From: Duganella guangzhouensis
Lineage (GTDB): Bacteria > Pseudomonadota > Gammaproteobacteria > Burkholderiales > Burkholderiaceae_D
Length of the DNA stretch: 64,000 nt
Reading direction: 5' to 3'
Assembly: GCF_009674535.1 (NCBI RefSeq)
Contig: NZ_WKJK01000024.1
Coordinates: 32,154-96,153, forward strand
Program-made: the position numbers and the translations under genes
Part shown: positions 8,407-16,531 of the stretch, piece after piece
Layout of the letters: every line of letters starts with the position of its first letter
Position numbering within the stretch: position 1 is the first letter of the stretch
The notes under the pieces: model-generated
Seen by the model: the letters and a program-made list of their open reading frames with translations, nothing else
Told to the model about the DNA's origin: nothing
The model's database searches: none

Positions 8407-9273
8407 CTACCAGCCATAGGCGTAGCTTGGCGCTTCCGGCGCCGGCGGCGGCGGTGGCGGCGACATCCACTGGCGCGGATCGACCCGGTAGTACTTGAGG
8501 AATTCCTCGTACAGCTCGGCGTGATGCTCGGCCATCTGGTACGGCTTTTCAAAGAAAGTTTCGGTGGCCACCGCGAAGAACTCGGCCGGGTTGGTGGCGC
8601 CATACGGGTCCATCACCGTCTCCATCCGGTACATGGCGCGCATGCGCAGATTTTCATAGTGGCGCGACAGCACTTCCGACCACGCGCGGTAGCTGGCCGG
8701 ATCACCCAGATACGGCGCGCCGTTGGCGCGGCCGGATTCGCTGTCCAGCTGGTGCGCGAATTCATGCAACACCACGTTGTGGCCATCGGTCCAGTCGGCC
8801 GCACCATGACGCACATTGTCCCACGACAGTACCACCCGGCCGTCGTCCCACGATTCGCCCAGCATGCTCTGCCGGCCCGGCGTGATCACGCCACCGGGGC
8901 CGACCTGGGCGCGCTGCGCCACGAATTCGGTCGGATACACCAGAATGGTATGCAGCGCCGGATACACCTTGCTGGGCCGGTTCAGCAGCAGCAAACAGGC
9001 CTGGCCGGCGATGGTGACCGCCATTTCATCGGTGACTTCCAGCCCTTCGCAACCGACAAACTTCTTTTGATGCAGGAACTGCTGCACCATGCGCCGCAAT
9101 TGCTGTTGCAGCTCGGCCGGCATGCGGCGGTAGACTGGAATATTGCGTTGCAGAATGGCCTCCGCCTCGGGCGCCAACGGCCGGGCCAGCAGCCGGCGCA
9201 GACGCCAGCGCGGGTACAGAAAAGGCAGCGCGATCACTAGCGCCGTCAGGACGATCCAGATCAAAGCTTCCAT
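8407..9273 (-). CDS. mtfA: MtfA-family zinc metallopeptidase
   Basis: 288 aa from the ATG at 9273 (an upstream in-frame start at 9321 is possible). An N-terminal hydrophobic stretch, residues 4-19, anchors it to the membrane. The zinc-binding motif is H170-E171-F-A-H174, followed by NPAEFFAVATETFFE, which supplies the third ligand Glu. This is the M90 (Mlc titration factor A) family; in E. coli MtfA binds the glucose repressor Mlc and has peptidase activity. The C-terminus ends with a Pro-rich stretch. It overlaps no neighbour: its stop directly abuts the stop of the response regulator gene (convergent). Confidence 0.88.
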   Translation of the reverse strand: MEALIWIVLTALVIALPFLYPRWRLRRLLARPLAPEAEAILQRNIPVYRRMPAELQQQLRRMVQQFLHQKKFVGCEGLEVTDEMAVTIAGQACLLLLNRPSKVYPALHTILVYPTEFVAQRAQVGPGGVITPGRQSMLGESWDDGRVVLSWDNVRHGAADWTDGHNVVLHEFAHQLDSESGRANGAPYLGDPASYRAWSEVLSRHYENLRMRAMYRMETVMDPYGATNPAEFFAVATETFFEKPYQMAEHHAELYEEFLKYYRVDPRQWMSPPPPPPAPEAPSYAYGW

Positions 9274-9339
9274 GTGCCGCAGGGTCCGTAAGATGTCATG
9301 CCAGCCTAGGTGGGGCTGCATATCAACATTTCAATACGA

Positions 9340-9365
9340 AAACAGCTGGCGCGCGCCAGCTGTTT
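9340..9365 (-). terminator. Palindromic terminator after the winged-helix gene
   Basis: A perfect 13-bp inverted repeat with no loop base (AAACAGCTGGCGC / GCGCCAGCTGTTT) lies 24 bp after the stop of the minus-strand gene ending at 9389. In the minus orientation the stem ends in TTTTCG. It separates this gene from mtfA. Confidence 0.6.
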
Positions 9366-9388
9366 CATGATACCCCTGCTGAGGGTGA

Positions 9389-10012
9389 TTATTCGGCTTT
9401 TTGCTGCGACGGCGGGCTGCCGAACAGCGCCGCCACCAGCGGATCGCGCATCACCGGGCCACGGTTGACGCGGATCGCGTAATGGGTGTCGTCGGCCAGA
9501 ATGTGGAAGTGGCGGCCGCTGCCGGCCATCGCCTGTTCGCGCAGGCCTGGACGCTCTTTGCGCGGCGGCATGCCTTCGCGCTTCGGCTGGGCGATCGCGG
9601 CCAGGAAGGCGGCGATGCGCTCCGGGTCTGGCGTCAGCTGGTAGACCGCCTTGCCGAGGTAAGTCGCGGTGCCTTCGACATAACGCGCCAGCTCGATCAC
9701 GCCGGCTTCGCGCAGGTCGCGGATGTATTTGCGGGCGCCGGACGGCGAAAATTTCAGGAACCAGGCGATTTCATCGGCCAGCATCTCGTGCATCGACAGT
9801 TCGGCGATCAGCTTTTGCATGTTTTCGATGCGGCGCAGGGTGGCCGAAGTCGAACGCACGCGCTCTATCGACGCCATCGACAGCGCTGGCTTGCGGTCCA
9901 GCGGGGCCGGTGTCGAGCGGTCCATCAAAGACAAGCGCGCCGTGGTGGCCTGCATCTCCGGCGAGGCTTTCATTTCGTTCTGGACCATGGTTTGTTGTTT
10001 GCTGGCGTGCAT
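9389..10012 (-). CDS. Winged-helix (ArsR-like) DNA-binding protein
   Basis: 207 aa from the ATG at 10012, which has AAGGGAG about 8 nt upstream (an upstream in-frame extension lacks a ribosome site). Residues about 75-130 form a helix-turn-helix: MQKLIAELSMHEMLADEIAWFL, SPSGARKYIRDLREAGVIEL, then a wing (ARYVEGTATYLGKAVYQL). The N-terminal 60 residues are polar and disordered. It is likely a transcription regulator acting in the cytoplasm. It is divergent from the OmpA-family gene at 10308, a possible target. No metal-binding cysteines are visible. Confidence 0.65.
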   Translation of the reverse strand: MHASKQQTMVQNEMKASPEMQATTARLSLMDRSTPAPLDRKPALSMASIERVRSTSATLRRIENMQKLIAELSMHEMLADEIAWFLKFSPSGARKYIRDLREAGVIELARYVEGTATYLGKAVYQLTPDPERIAAFLAAIAQPKREGMPPRKERPGLREQAMAGSGRHFHILADDTHYAIRVNRGPVMRDPLVAALFGSPPSQQKAE

Positions 10013-10307
10013 GAGTAGACTCCCTTTAGACATTGCCTGGATTGGTACGGCGCTTGACGCAAGAATGCCCGCTTGAGCCGCTATGGTCTGTGCGGCAACG
10101 AACATTATTGATGCATCTAATGCCTTAAGTTCGGACAAGCGGAAACCAGTTAAGTTGCAGGAAATGTGACGGATTTGATACAGCACAAAAGTTAAGTGCG
10201 GTAGCGAACGGAAGCCAGGCACCAACTTGCATAATCTTCGGTCCAACAGCGGTGCAACAACATTGCTGGCAACGAAACATTCCTAAACAAGAATCGGGAG
10301 TAGCCCT
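10013..10307. promoter_or_regulatory. Divergent intergenic region between winged-helix gene and ompA-like gene
   Basis: 295 bp without a credible gene. A CATAAT hexamer at 10230-10235 is a plausible -10 for the OmpA gene. GTGCGGTAGCGAAC at 10196-10209 resembles the envelope-stress palindrome found elsewhere in the window but has one mismatch (CGAAC) and the -10 spacing differs, so I do not count it as a site. GGGAG at 10296-10300 is the ribosome site for 10308 (GTG-rich end then ATG-like start as GTG at 10308). Confidence 0.4.
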
Positions 10308-11351
10308 GTGAATAAATCCAAGAAAATCGCCCTTGCCGTCGCGGCGCTGTGCGCATCCTTTTCCGCCATGGCCCAGCAGGATCCGGTCATCAATCCCAAC
10401 TGGTACATCCAGCCTAGCGCCAACACCGTCAAGCCGGATGGCGACTTCGGCATCGACAAGCGCGGCTACGGCGGCGGCCTGAAATTCGGCAAAGCCGTCA
10501 GCCCCGACTGGGATATCCAGATCGGCGCCACCAACGCCCGCTCCAAGGAAAACGGCAACCGCTACCGCCAGACCACGCTGGGTATCGACGGCCTGTACCT
10601 GTTCTCCCGTAAATCGTTCCGTCCCTTCATCCTGATCGGTGCCGGCGCCGAGCAAGACAAGACCCAGCTGTTTGGCAGCGAGCGCAAGAAAACCTCGCCT
10701 TACGTCAGCGCCGGCCTCGGCTTCCAGTCCGACCTCAGTGAGCGCGTCGCCTTCCAGGCCGACGTCCGCGATGTGCACGGCTTCCTGCGCGGCGACACCT
10801 TCCCTAGCGCCAAGAGCAACAATTACTACGTGACCGTCGGCCTGAACATCGCGCTGGGCGATGCGCCGCGTCCAGCGCCGCCACCACCACCGCCAGCACC
10901 AGCGCCTGTGGTCGAACCGCCGCCACCGCCACCAGCACCGCCAGCGCCGCCACCACCACCGCCGGCCCGCTTCGAGAAAGTGACGCTGTCGGCCACCGAA
11001 CTGTTCGCGTTTGACAGCGCCAAGCTGAATTCGAGCCAGCCTAAACTGGACGATATCGCCAACCTGCTGAACACCAACGCCAGCGTCGACAACATCACCA
11101 TCAGCGGTTATGCCGACCGCCTGGGCAGCGACAAGTACAACCTCAAGCTGTCCGAGCGCCGCGCCAACGCGGTCAAGGACTACCTGGTCGGCAAAGGCGT
11201 GGCCGCGAACCGCCTGAACGCCGTGGGCAAAGGCGAAGCCAATCCGGTGGTCGAGTGCCACGACAAGAAACGCGCCGACCTGATCAAGTGCCTGGAACCG
11301 AACCGCCGGGTCGAGGTGGAGCAAATCACCATCGAACGCCGCGTCCAGTAA
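10308..11351 (+). CDS. OmpA-family outer membrane protein
   Basis: 347 aa. Residues 1-22 are a signal peptide (cleavage after AMA-QQ). Residues about 25-180 form an OmpA-type beta-barrel with GGGLKFG, GIDGLYLF and RPFILIGAGAE. A Pro/Ala-rich linker (about 185-225) leads to the OmpA_C peptidoglycan-binding domain: LSATELFAFDSAKL, ISGYADRLGSDKYNLKLSERRA, and RVEVEQITI. The start codon is GTG at 10308, with GGGAG 7 nt before it. It should link the outer membrane to peptidoglycan. Two Cys near the C-terminus (VECHDKK, IKCLEP) probably form a disulphide. A strong terminator follows. Confidence 0.93.
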   Translation: MNKSKKIALAVAALCASFSAMAQQDPVINPNWYIQPSANTVKPDGDFGIDKRGYGGGLKFGKAVSPDWDIQIGATNARSKENGNRYRQTTLGIDGLYLFSRKSFRPFILIGAGAEQDKTQLFGSERKKTSPYVSAGLGFQSDLSERVAFQADVRDVHGFLRGDTFPSAKSNNYYVTVGLNIALGDAPRPAPPPPPPAPAPVVEPPPPPPAPPAPPPPPPARFEKVTLSATELFAFDSAKLNSSQPKLDDIANLLNTNASVDNITISGYADRLGSDKYNLKLSERRANAVKDYLVGKGVAANRLNAVGKGEANPVVECHDKKRADLIKCLEPNRRVEVEQITIERRVQ

Positions 11352-11366
11352 TCTCCCGTAACAGCA

Positions 11367-11397
11367 GCCCCGCAACGCAAGTTGCGGGGCTTTTTTT
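11367..11397 (+). terminator. Strong intrinsic terminator after the OmpA gene
   Basis: Stem GCCCCGCAAC (11367-11376) / GTTGCGGGGC (11381-11390) closed by a GCAA tetraloop and followed by seven T (11391-11397). The next gene (yihY) starts with the base right after the T-tract. Confidence 0.92.
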
Positions 11398-12246
11398 ATG
11401 AACCGGAAAAATATCTTCTCGGTGCTGAAGTGCACCCTCTCGGAATGGTTCGAGCATCGCGGCGGCAGCATGGGCGCGGCGCTGGCCTTCTACACCCTGT
11501 TCTCGCTGGCGCCGGTGCTGGTGCTGGTATTGGCGATCGCCGGCTGGTTCTACGGCCCGCAGGCGGCGCAGGGCGAACTGTTCACCCAGTTGCGTGGGCT
11601 GGTCGGCAACCAGGGCGCCGAAGCGATCCAGGCGGTGCTGGCCGGCGCCCGCAACAAAGAAGAAGGCCGGCTGGCCACCATGGTGGCCGGGGTCCTGCTG
11701 GTGTTTGGCGCCACCACCGTATTTGCCGAGCTCAAGGCCAGCCTGGACGCCATCTGGCAAGTGCCGCCGCCCACCGACAACACCGTGTGGGACACCATCC
11801 GTACCCGGCTGCTATCGTTTGGCATGGTGCTGGTGCTGGCGTTTCTGCTGATGGTGTCGCTGGTGGTCAGCGCCGCGCTGACCCTGCTGGAAAAATTCTG
11901 GGGCAGTCTGTGGAGCGATGCCGGCATCCTGCTGACCGTGCTGAACATGGCGATCAGCTTCATCGTGATTGGCGCGCTGTTTGGCGTCATCTTCAAAATG
12001 CTACCGCGCGTCAAGCTGTCCTGGCACGACGTCACCATCGGCGCGCTCGGCACCGCAGCCCTGTTCACGATCGGCAAATATGCGATTGGCGCCTACATCG
12101 GCAACAGCGGCGTGGCCAGCAGCTATGGCGCCGCCGGCTCGCTGATCGCCTTGCTGCTGTGGGTCTACTACTCGGCGCAGATCTTCTTCCTCGGCGCCGA
12201 ATTCGCGCGCCAATACGCGCTGCAACTAGGCTCACTCGCCAAGTAG
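11398..12246 (+). CDS. yihY: YihY/BrkB-family inner membrane protein
   Basis: 282 aa, about six transmembrane helices: residues around 25-45 (AALAFYTLFSLAPVLVLVLA), 95-115, 140-165, 180-205, 215-235 and 245-270. The YihY/BrkB (UPF0761) family was once called ribonuclease BN; its members are membrane proteins of unclear function. The frame has no start upstream of 11398, and this ATG directly follows the T-tract of the OmpA terminator, so expression must come from read-through or a downstream in-frame start such as the ATG in SMGAALAF. The 3' end overlaps the convergent permease gene by 15 bp. Confidence 0.88.
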   Translation: MNRKNIFSVLKCTLSEWFEHRGGSMGAALAFYTLFSLAPVLVLVLAIAGWFYGPQAAQGELFTQLRGLVGNQGAEAIQAVLAGARNKEEGRLATMVAGVLLVFGATTVFAELKASLDAIWQVPPPTDNTVWDTIRTRLLSFGMVLVLAFLLMVSLVVSAALTLLEKFWGSLWSDAGILLTVLNMAISFIVIGALFGVIFKMLPRVKLSWHDVTIGALGTAALFTIGKYAIGAYIGNSGVASSYGAAGSLIALLLWVYYSAQIFFLGAEFARQYALQLGSLAK

Positions 12247-13392
12247 TTCGGCCACCACTTCCATGCCTTCGACGCGCTCGGCGACGACTTTGATGATGAC
12301 GATGATCGGCACGCCGAGCAGCAAGCCCCACACGCCCCACAGCCAGCCCCAGAACAGCAGGCTGACAAACACCGCCGCCGCGTTCATGCGGGCGAAGCGG
12401 CCGGTCATCCAGGTCGCGACCACGGTGCCAACCAGGGTGGCGATCGCCAGCGAGGCGCCCATCACCAGGAAACTCATTTGCAGCGATTCGAATTGCAGGA
12501 AGGCGACGATGCCGGTCGCCAGCATGATCAGCAACGGTCCGAAGTAAGGCATCAAATGCAGCAGCCCGGCCACGATGGCCCAGGCGCCGGCGTTTTCCAG
12601 GCCGATCCAGCGCAAGGCGGCCCACATCAGCAAGGCCAGCAAGGCGTTGGTGACCAGCAGCATCAGCATGTATTTCTGGATCGAGCTGTTGATGTCTTCC
12701 AGGATGTGCACGGTGATTTTCTTCTTGGTCAGCGACGGCCCGGTCAACTTGACCAGCTTGCGCTTGAAGGTGTCGCCCGACAGCAGCAGGAAGAACACCA
12801 GAAAGATCACCATGGTGGCCTGGCTGAGGAAGCCCATCACGCCCATCGAGCCGGCCCAGATCCAGTTCATCACCGGGAAGCTGCTATCGGCCACCGGCGC
12901 CGTGGCACGACGCGCGGCGCGCTTTTCCTGCGCGCCGGCGGTGGCTTGCTGCAGTTCCACCGCCACGTCCTGAATCCGTTGCAAGGCGCTCGGCCCGCCG
13001 CTGTGCAGACGCTCGGACAATAGCCGCGACAATTTATGCCCGGCGGTCGGCAGTTCGTCGACGATGGCTTGGAACTCCCCCTGCACTTTGTCGATCACCA
13101 GCACCGAGCCGCCCAGAATGGCGGCGGTCACCAGCGTGGCGCCGATCACGCGCGGGATGCGGATGCGCTCCAGCCAGCACACCAGTGGGCTCAAGGTATA
13201 AGTGATGAGGATGCCCAGCACCAGCGGCACCAGGAAGTCGCGCGACCATTGCAGCGCAAATAGAAAGGCCACGGTCGCGATCACGCCCAGCGCCAGGCCG
13301 CGCGCGTTGACATGCAGGGGAATACGGGGCGACTCAGCGTCGGTGATGACCGCCTGCGCATGAGTTCTAGGAAGATCGCCAGGCTGGTTCAT
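12232..13392 (-). CDS. AI-2E family transporter (permease)
   Basis: 386 aa, about eight membrane helices in the AI-2E/PerM arrangement. N-terminal helices are at about 32-75, then a soluble segment (100-185) and a C-terminal block with LLLSGDTFKRKLVKL, GLLHLMPYFGPLL and LFWGWLWGVWGLLLGVPI. The last motif is the hallmark of the family. Members include the putative AI-2 exporter TqsA and Na+/H+ antiporters, so the substrate is open. A second, only distantly similar member lies at 32420-33499. Confidence 0.9.
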   Translation of the reverse strand: MNQPGDLPRTHAQAVITDAESPRIPLHVNARGLALGVIATVAFLFALQWSRDFLVPLVLGILITYTLSPLVCWLERIRIPRVIGATLVTAAILGGSVLVIDKVQGEFQAIVDELPTAGHKLSRLLSERLHSGGPSALQRIQDVAVELQQATAGAQEKRAARRATAPVADSSFPVMNWIWAGSMGVMGFLSQATMVIFLVFFLLLSGDTFKRKLVKLTGPSLTKKKITVHILEDINSSIQKYMLMLLVTNALLALLMWAALRWIGLENAGAWAIVAGLLHLMPYFGPLLIMLATGIVAFLQFESLQMSFLVMGASLAIATLVGTVVATWMTGRFARMNAAAVFVSLLFWGWLWGVWGLLLGVPIIVIIKVVAERVEGMEVVAELLGE

Positions 13393-13443
13393 GATGACTC
13401 GCTGAGTGAGCCGGCGCGTCTGAGCGCGCCGGCGCTTGCTGCA

Positions 13444-13758
13444 TTACTTGACGTGGATGTCGTTCTTGACCGAGGTCACGCCTTTGACGCCACGCGCGAT
13501 TTCGGCGGCTTTGGCGATGTCCTCAGGCTGGGCCACGAAGCCGCTCAGCTGTACCGTGCCTTTGAAGGTTTCGACGTTGATTTCGGTCGATTTCAGGCTA
13601 GGCTCATTGAAGATGCTGGCCTTGACTTTGGTGGTGATCACGGAATCGTCGACAAATTCGCCGGTGCCTTCTTTGGTCGAGGTCGATGCGCAGCCGGTGA
13701 CGGCGCCCAGCAGCGATACGGTAAACAGCGCAGTAGCGATTTTATGTGCGATTTTCAT
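13444..13758 (-). CDS. BON-domain lipoprotein
   Basis: 104 aa. Signal peptide with lipobox VTGC near residue 23, then a single BON domain: DDSVITTKVKASIF, INVETFKGTVQLSGFV, AAEIARGVKGVTSVKNDI. BON proteins bind phospholipid surfaces and support envelope stability under osmotic stress. The ATG at 13758 has AAGGAGAG 7 nt upstream; an extended frame upstream lacks that. A GTRCG-N4-CGYAC palindrome with a correctly spaced TTTAAT -10 lies about 75-120 bp upstream, suggesting activation by the local Crp/Fnr-type regulator. Confidence 0.85.
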   Translation of the reverse strand: MKIAHKIATALFTVSLLGAVTGCASTSTKEGTGEFVDDSVITTKVKASIFNEPSLKSTEINVETFKGTVQLSGFVAQPEDIAKAAEIARGVKGVTSVKNDIHVK

Positions 13759-13838
13759 GGCGACTCTCCTTGGAGTAATTAAAAACAATGAGTTTGTCAG
13801 CCAGCGGGACGTGGACCGTCTCTGCTACCGATAGCGCC

Positions 13839-13880
13839 ATTAAACCCGCCTTCCCTCCGCACCTCTGTACGGTACCGTAC
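13839..13880 (-). promoter_or_regulatory. Envelope-stress palindrome and -10 for the BON lipoprotein gene
   Basis: GTACGGTACCGTAC (13867-13880) is a perfect 14-bp palindrome. On the minus strand a TTTAAT hexamer (13844-13839) begins 29.5 bp from its centre. This is the same spacing as at five other copies in the window. Confidence 0.65.
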
Positions 13881-13903
13881 AAAAATCGCCACGACCCGGC
13901 ATG

Positions 13904-13945
13904 GTGCGTAATCGCACAGACCCTCGCTCGCCCGCTGTCTATGCT
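13904..13945 (+). promoter_or_regulatory. Envelope-stress palindrome and -10 for the glycine-zipper operon
   Basis: GTGCGTAATCGCAC (13904-13917) is followed by TATGCT at 13940-13945, 29.5 bp from the palindrome centre. The bases after the -10 (TGGACTCACAC) recur in the promoter at 23217, and AGGAGG precedes the ATG at 13973. Confidence 0.7.
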
Positions 13946-13972
13946 GGACTCACACTTTTCCAGGAGGACAAT

Positions 13973-14416
13973 ATGAAACGCTCAACTACGCTCGCGGCCG
14001 CGCTGTTGGCCGGCGTCGCCGCCCTGAGTGGCTGCGCCAGCAACCAGACGCAACCGCAACAGATCCGCTATATCAGCAACGACTCGTCTACCTACGGCAC
14101 CATCGACCAGATCACCATCGTGCAAGCGCGCGGCAGCTCCGGCGTCGGCGCCGTCACTGGCGGCTTGATCGGCGGCCTGCTGGGGAATCAAGTCGGTTCC
14201 GGCGGCGGCCGTACCGCCGCCACGGTGGCTGGCGCGGTCGGTGGCGCGGTGGTCGGCAACAATGTCGAAAGCAATCGCAACGCCGGCAAGCAGGAATACC
14301 AGATCAGCGTACGCATGGATAACGGCGACACCCGCATCATCCAGCAGGACAGCGCTTATGACCTGCGCGTCGGCAACCGCGTGCGCCTGATCGACGGCCG
14401 CCTGTACCGCTACTAA
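13973..14416 (+). CDS. Glycine-zipper 2TM lipoprotein
   Basis: 147 aa. Lipoprotein signal peptide with LSGC near residue 20. Residues about 55-95 are a glycine-zipper membrane segment (GVGAVTGGLIGGLLGNQVGS, then VAGAVGGAVVGN), as in Rickettsia 17-kDa antigen and SlyB-type proteins. The C-terminal 45 residues (YQISVRMDNGDTRII...VGNRVRLIDGRLYRY) form the usual small beta domain. Outer-membrane stress or integrity protein. First of three closely spaced genes; the related 22542-23171 protein shares the zipper and the C-terminal RMDNGN/T segment. Confidence 0.85.
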   Translation: MKRSTTLAAALLAGVAALSGCASNQTQPQQIRYISNDSSTYGTIDQITIVQARGSSGVGAVTGGLIGGLLGNQVGSGGGRTAATVAGAVGGAVVGNNVESNRNAGKQEYQISVRMDNGDTRIIQQDSAYDLRVGNRVRLIDGRLYRY

Positions 14417-14463
14417 GCTCTGGCCGGGACCAGCTTTAACTCACACCACACAAGGAGAACAAC

Positions 14464-14616
14464 ATGGGTACCATCATTCTGATTATTCTGGTCCTGGCCC
14501 TGATCGGCGCGCTGCCGACCTGGCCGCACAGCCGCGACTGGGGTTACGCGCCCAGCGGCATCACCGGCCTGATCGTCGTGATACTGCTGATTATGCTGCT
14601 GACCGGCAGGCTATAA
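14464..14616 (+). CDS. DUF3309-family small membrane protein
   Basis: 50 aa, starting MGTIILIILVLALIGALP and continuing with TWPHSRDWGYAPSGI and a second hydrophobic helix. The motif ALPTWPHS-x-WGY is diagnostic of DUF3309, a family of two-helix inner membrane peptides often found next to stress genes. AAGGAGAAC precedes the ATG. It lies 47 bp after the glycine-zipper lipoprotein gene and 15 bp before the next gene, so it belongs to the same transcript. Function unknown. Confidence 0.85.
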   Translation: MGTIILIILVLALIGALPTWPHSRDWGYAPSGITGLIVVILLIMLLTGRL

Positions 14617-14631
14617 ATCCAGGAGGACATC

Positions 14632-14955
14632 ATGCTTCATCGCATCGTCACCGGCGTGATGATGGCTTGCGCGGTGCTGGCCGCGCAAGCGCAGGAAGAC
14701 ACTACGCCGCCACAGAACGCCCAGTTGCAACGACAGGAAATCGCCAAAGGTGAACCGGCCCGCTGGTCGCGCGCCGACAGCACCAGCGCCGAGCAGGCGC
14801 GCACGCTGCGCAAGGAAATCGGCGCCGCGCTGGCCGAGGCCAGGCGCGCTTGCCAGCAAGGTCCGGCCAGCGAACGCCACGCCTGCCTGCAGGACGCGCA
14901 GCAAACCTACAAAGATGATATGGCCAAAGTGCCGCAACTGATGGCACAGAAGTGA
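14632..14955 (+). CDS. Small secreted protein
   Basis: 107 aa. A signal peptide (MLHRIVTGVMMACAVLAAQA) is followed by a polar helical mature part with two Cys (RRACQQGPASERHACLQDA), which could form a disulphide in the periplasm. No known domain. AGGAGG at 14621-14626 is a strong ribosome site. Third gene of the stress operon starting at 13973; convergent with the patatin gene. Confidence 0.7.
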   Translation: MLHRIVTGVMMACAVLAAQAQEDTTPPQNAQLQRQEIAKGEPARWSRADSTSAEQARTLRKEIGAALAEARRACQQGPASERHACLQDAQQTYKDDMAKVPQLMAQK

Positions 14956-14975
14956 AACCGGCGGGTGGCCTGTGC

Positions 14976-16142
14976 TCAGGCCGCCCGCGCGCTGCCCGGC
15001 GGCTTCAACGGCGGCAGTTCATGCACCACCAGCGGCGTGTCTTCCGACACGTAGCTCAGCCAGCCGGCGCCCTTGATGGCGCGCAGCGCATCCTGATAGC
15101 CCTGGTCCCAGCGCCAGTCGATCGACCCCGCCGAAAAATTGATGTCCTTGGCCGCCATATTCCAGTCGCGGCCGGCATACGGCAGGCGCACCACGTGCAG
15201 CGTGCTGTCGCAGCCCAACGCTTCCAGCTCGCGCGATTGCTGCGGCGTGCGCTTTTCCGGCGGCAGCGCGCGGTAGAGCTCGCGCAGCTTTTGCTGCATG
15301 CGATGGGTGGCGACGTAATCGGCCAGATGGCGCTGCGAGCGCGAGGCGAAGGTGACATCTTTCTGCCGCGTCTGCACCTCATCCAGCGTGGTCGGTTCGG
15401 GGCCGTCGGCGCTCCACAGGTCGACCATGAAGCACAGCGTGTCGACGCTGCCGCTGTCGTCCAGCACGGTCTCCAGCGGCGTGTTCGAATACAGGCCGCC
15501 GTCCCAGTACAGCTCGCCGTCGATGCGCACCGCAGGGAAGCCCGGCGGCAGCGCGCCGCTGGCGCAGATGTGGTCGGCGTGCAGCGGCAGATCGCGGTTG
15601 TCAAAGCAACGCAAGGTGCCGCTGGTGACTTTGAGCGCGTTCACCGTCAGCCGGGTGCCGCCGGGCGCGTTCAGATAGTCGAAATCGATTAATTGGTTCA
15701 GCGTGTCGCGCAGTTCGCCGGTGTCGTAAAAGCTGGCCTGCTCGGGATCGACGGCGGCGCCGGTGGCAAACGGATTGAACAGACGCGGGCTGAAGAAACC
15801 CGGCACGCCGCGCAGCAGCGTATCCCAGGTTTGCAGCACGATGTTGGAGCGGCGTTGCGCATCCGGCACGCGCTGCATGTCGAAGCTGTCGCGGTGGGCG
15901 ATGCCGTGCCAGAACTGGCGCAGCCGAGGCAAGCGCTGCTCGGGGCTATTGCCGGCCAGGATGGCGGCATTGATGGCGCCGATCGACGTGCCGACGATCC
16001 AGTCCGGCGCCAGCCCATGTTCGTGCAACGCCTGGAAGACGCCGGCCTGATACGCGCCCAACGCGCCGCCGCCCTGCAGCACCAGCACGATGCGCATGCC
16101 GGCCGGGTTGAGCGAGTCAGGTGAATCCGGCGCGGCGCTCAA
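14976..16142 (-). CDS. Patatin-like phospholipase
   Basis: 388 aa. The patatin catalytic signature is complete: oxyanion loop GGGALGAYQAG (24-34), nucleophile elbow G-T-S53-I-G and catalytic Asp in WDGGLYSNTPLE. The C-terminal 110 residues correspond to the DUF3734 extension of bacterial patatins (LPYAGRDWNMAAKDINFS). No signal peptide, so it probably acts on membrane phospholipids from the cytoplasmic side. Its ATG overlaps the stop of the upstream gene (ATGA), making it the last gene of a seven-gene envelope operon that starts at 19174. Confidence 0.92.
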   Translation of the reverse strand: MSAAPDSPDSLNPAGMRIVLVLQGGGALGAYQAGVFQALHEHGLAPDWIVGTSIGAINAAILAGNSPEQRLPRLRQFWHGIAHRDSFDMQRVPDAQRRSNIVLQTWDTLLRGVPGFFSPRLFNPFATGAAVDPEQASFYDTGELRDTLNQLIDFDYLNAPGGTRLTVNALKVTSGTLRCFDNRDLPLHADHICASGALPPGFPAVRIDGELYWDGGLYSNTPLETVLDDSGSVDTLCFMVDLWSADGPEPTTLDEVQTRQKDVTFASRSQRHLADYVATHRMQQKLRELYRALPPEKRTPQQSRELEALGCDSTLHVVRLPYAGRDWNMAAKDINFSAGSIDWRWDQGYQDALRAIKGAGWLSYVSEDTPLVVHELPPLKPPGSARAA

Positions 16143-16522
16143 GAGACCTCTTGCTGCTGCGTGGGTTTATGCCGCAACAGCCAGGCCACGCCGACGCCGG
16201 CCGCCGTGGCCAGCAATAGCGCCGGCTTGATCAGCCGCTTGCGGGCGATAAAGGAACCCACCGTCAACGCATAGGGCATCAACGTTCGCAGCGATTTGAT
16301 GCTGAAGCCGCTGCTGAGGCCGCCGGGCTGCAGCAAGCCGCCCAACCGTGCCTGCGCCAGCCCGACCGCATGGTCGATGGCGCCATGCATCAGCGCTTCT
16401 GGCTGCAGCGCCTGGGTCACCAGCGCCTTCGAGTGCACTACCTTGATACGCAACAGCTCGCCCTCGCGTATCAATTTCAGCTTTTCGGCCGCCAGCGCGG
16501 CCGCCTCTTCGTGTTTGCTCAC
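16139..16522 (-). CDS. YqjK-like hypothetical membrane-associated protein
   Basis: 127 aa. The N-terminal 45 residues are a charged helix (AEKLKLIREGELLRIKVVHSK); residues about 98-118 form one hydrophobic helix near the C-terminus (LIKPALLLATAAGVGVAWLL). The order DUF883 - holin-like - this gene matches yqjD-yqjE-yqjK of enterobacteria by position; sequence similarity to YqjK cannot be checked here. Gap to the preceding gene is 9 bp and the stop overlaps the patatin start. Confidence 0.65.
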   Translation of the reverse strand: MSKHEEAAALAAEKLKLIREGELLRIKVVHSKALVTQALQPEALMHGAIDHAVGLAQARLGGLLQPGGLSSGFSIKSLRTLMPYALTVGSFIARKRLIKPALLLATAAGVGVAWLLRHKPTQQQEVS

Positions 16523-16531
16523 AAGCTCTCC

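Noticed and set aside
10196..10209. GTGCGGTAGCGAAC upstream of the OmpA-family gene as a seventh stress palindrome
   Set aside because: One arm is CGAAC instead of CGYAC, and the hexamer at the expected 29.5-bp spacing (TAATCT) is poor; the better CATAAT is 2 bp off.
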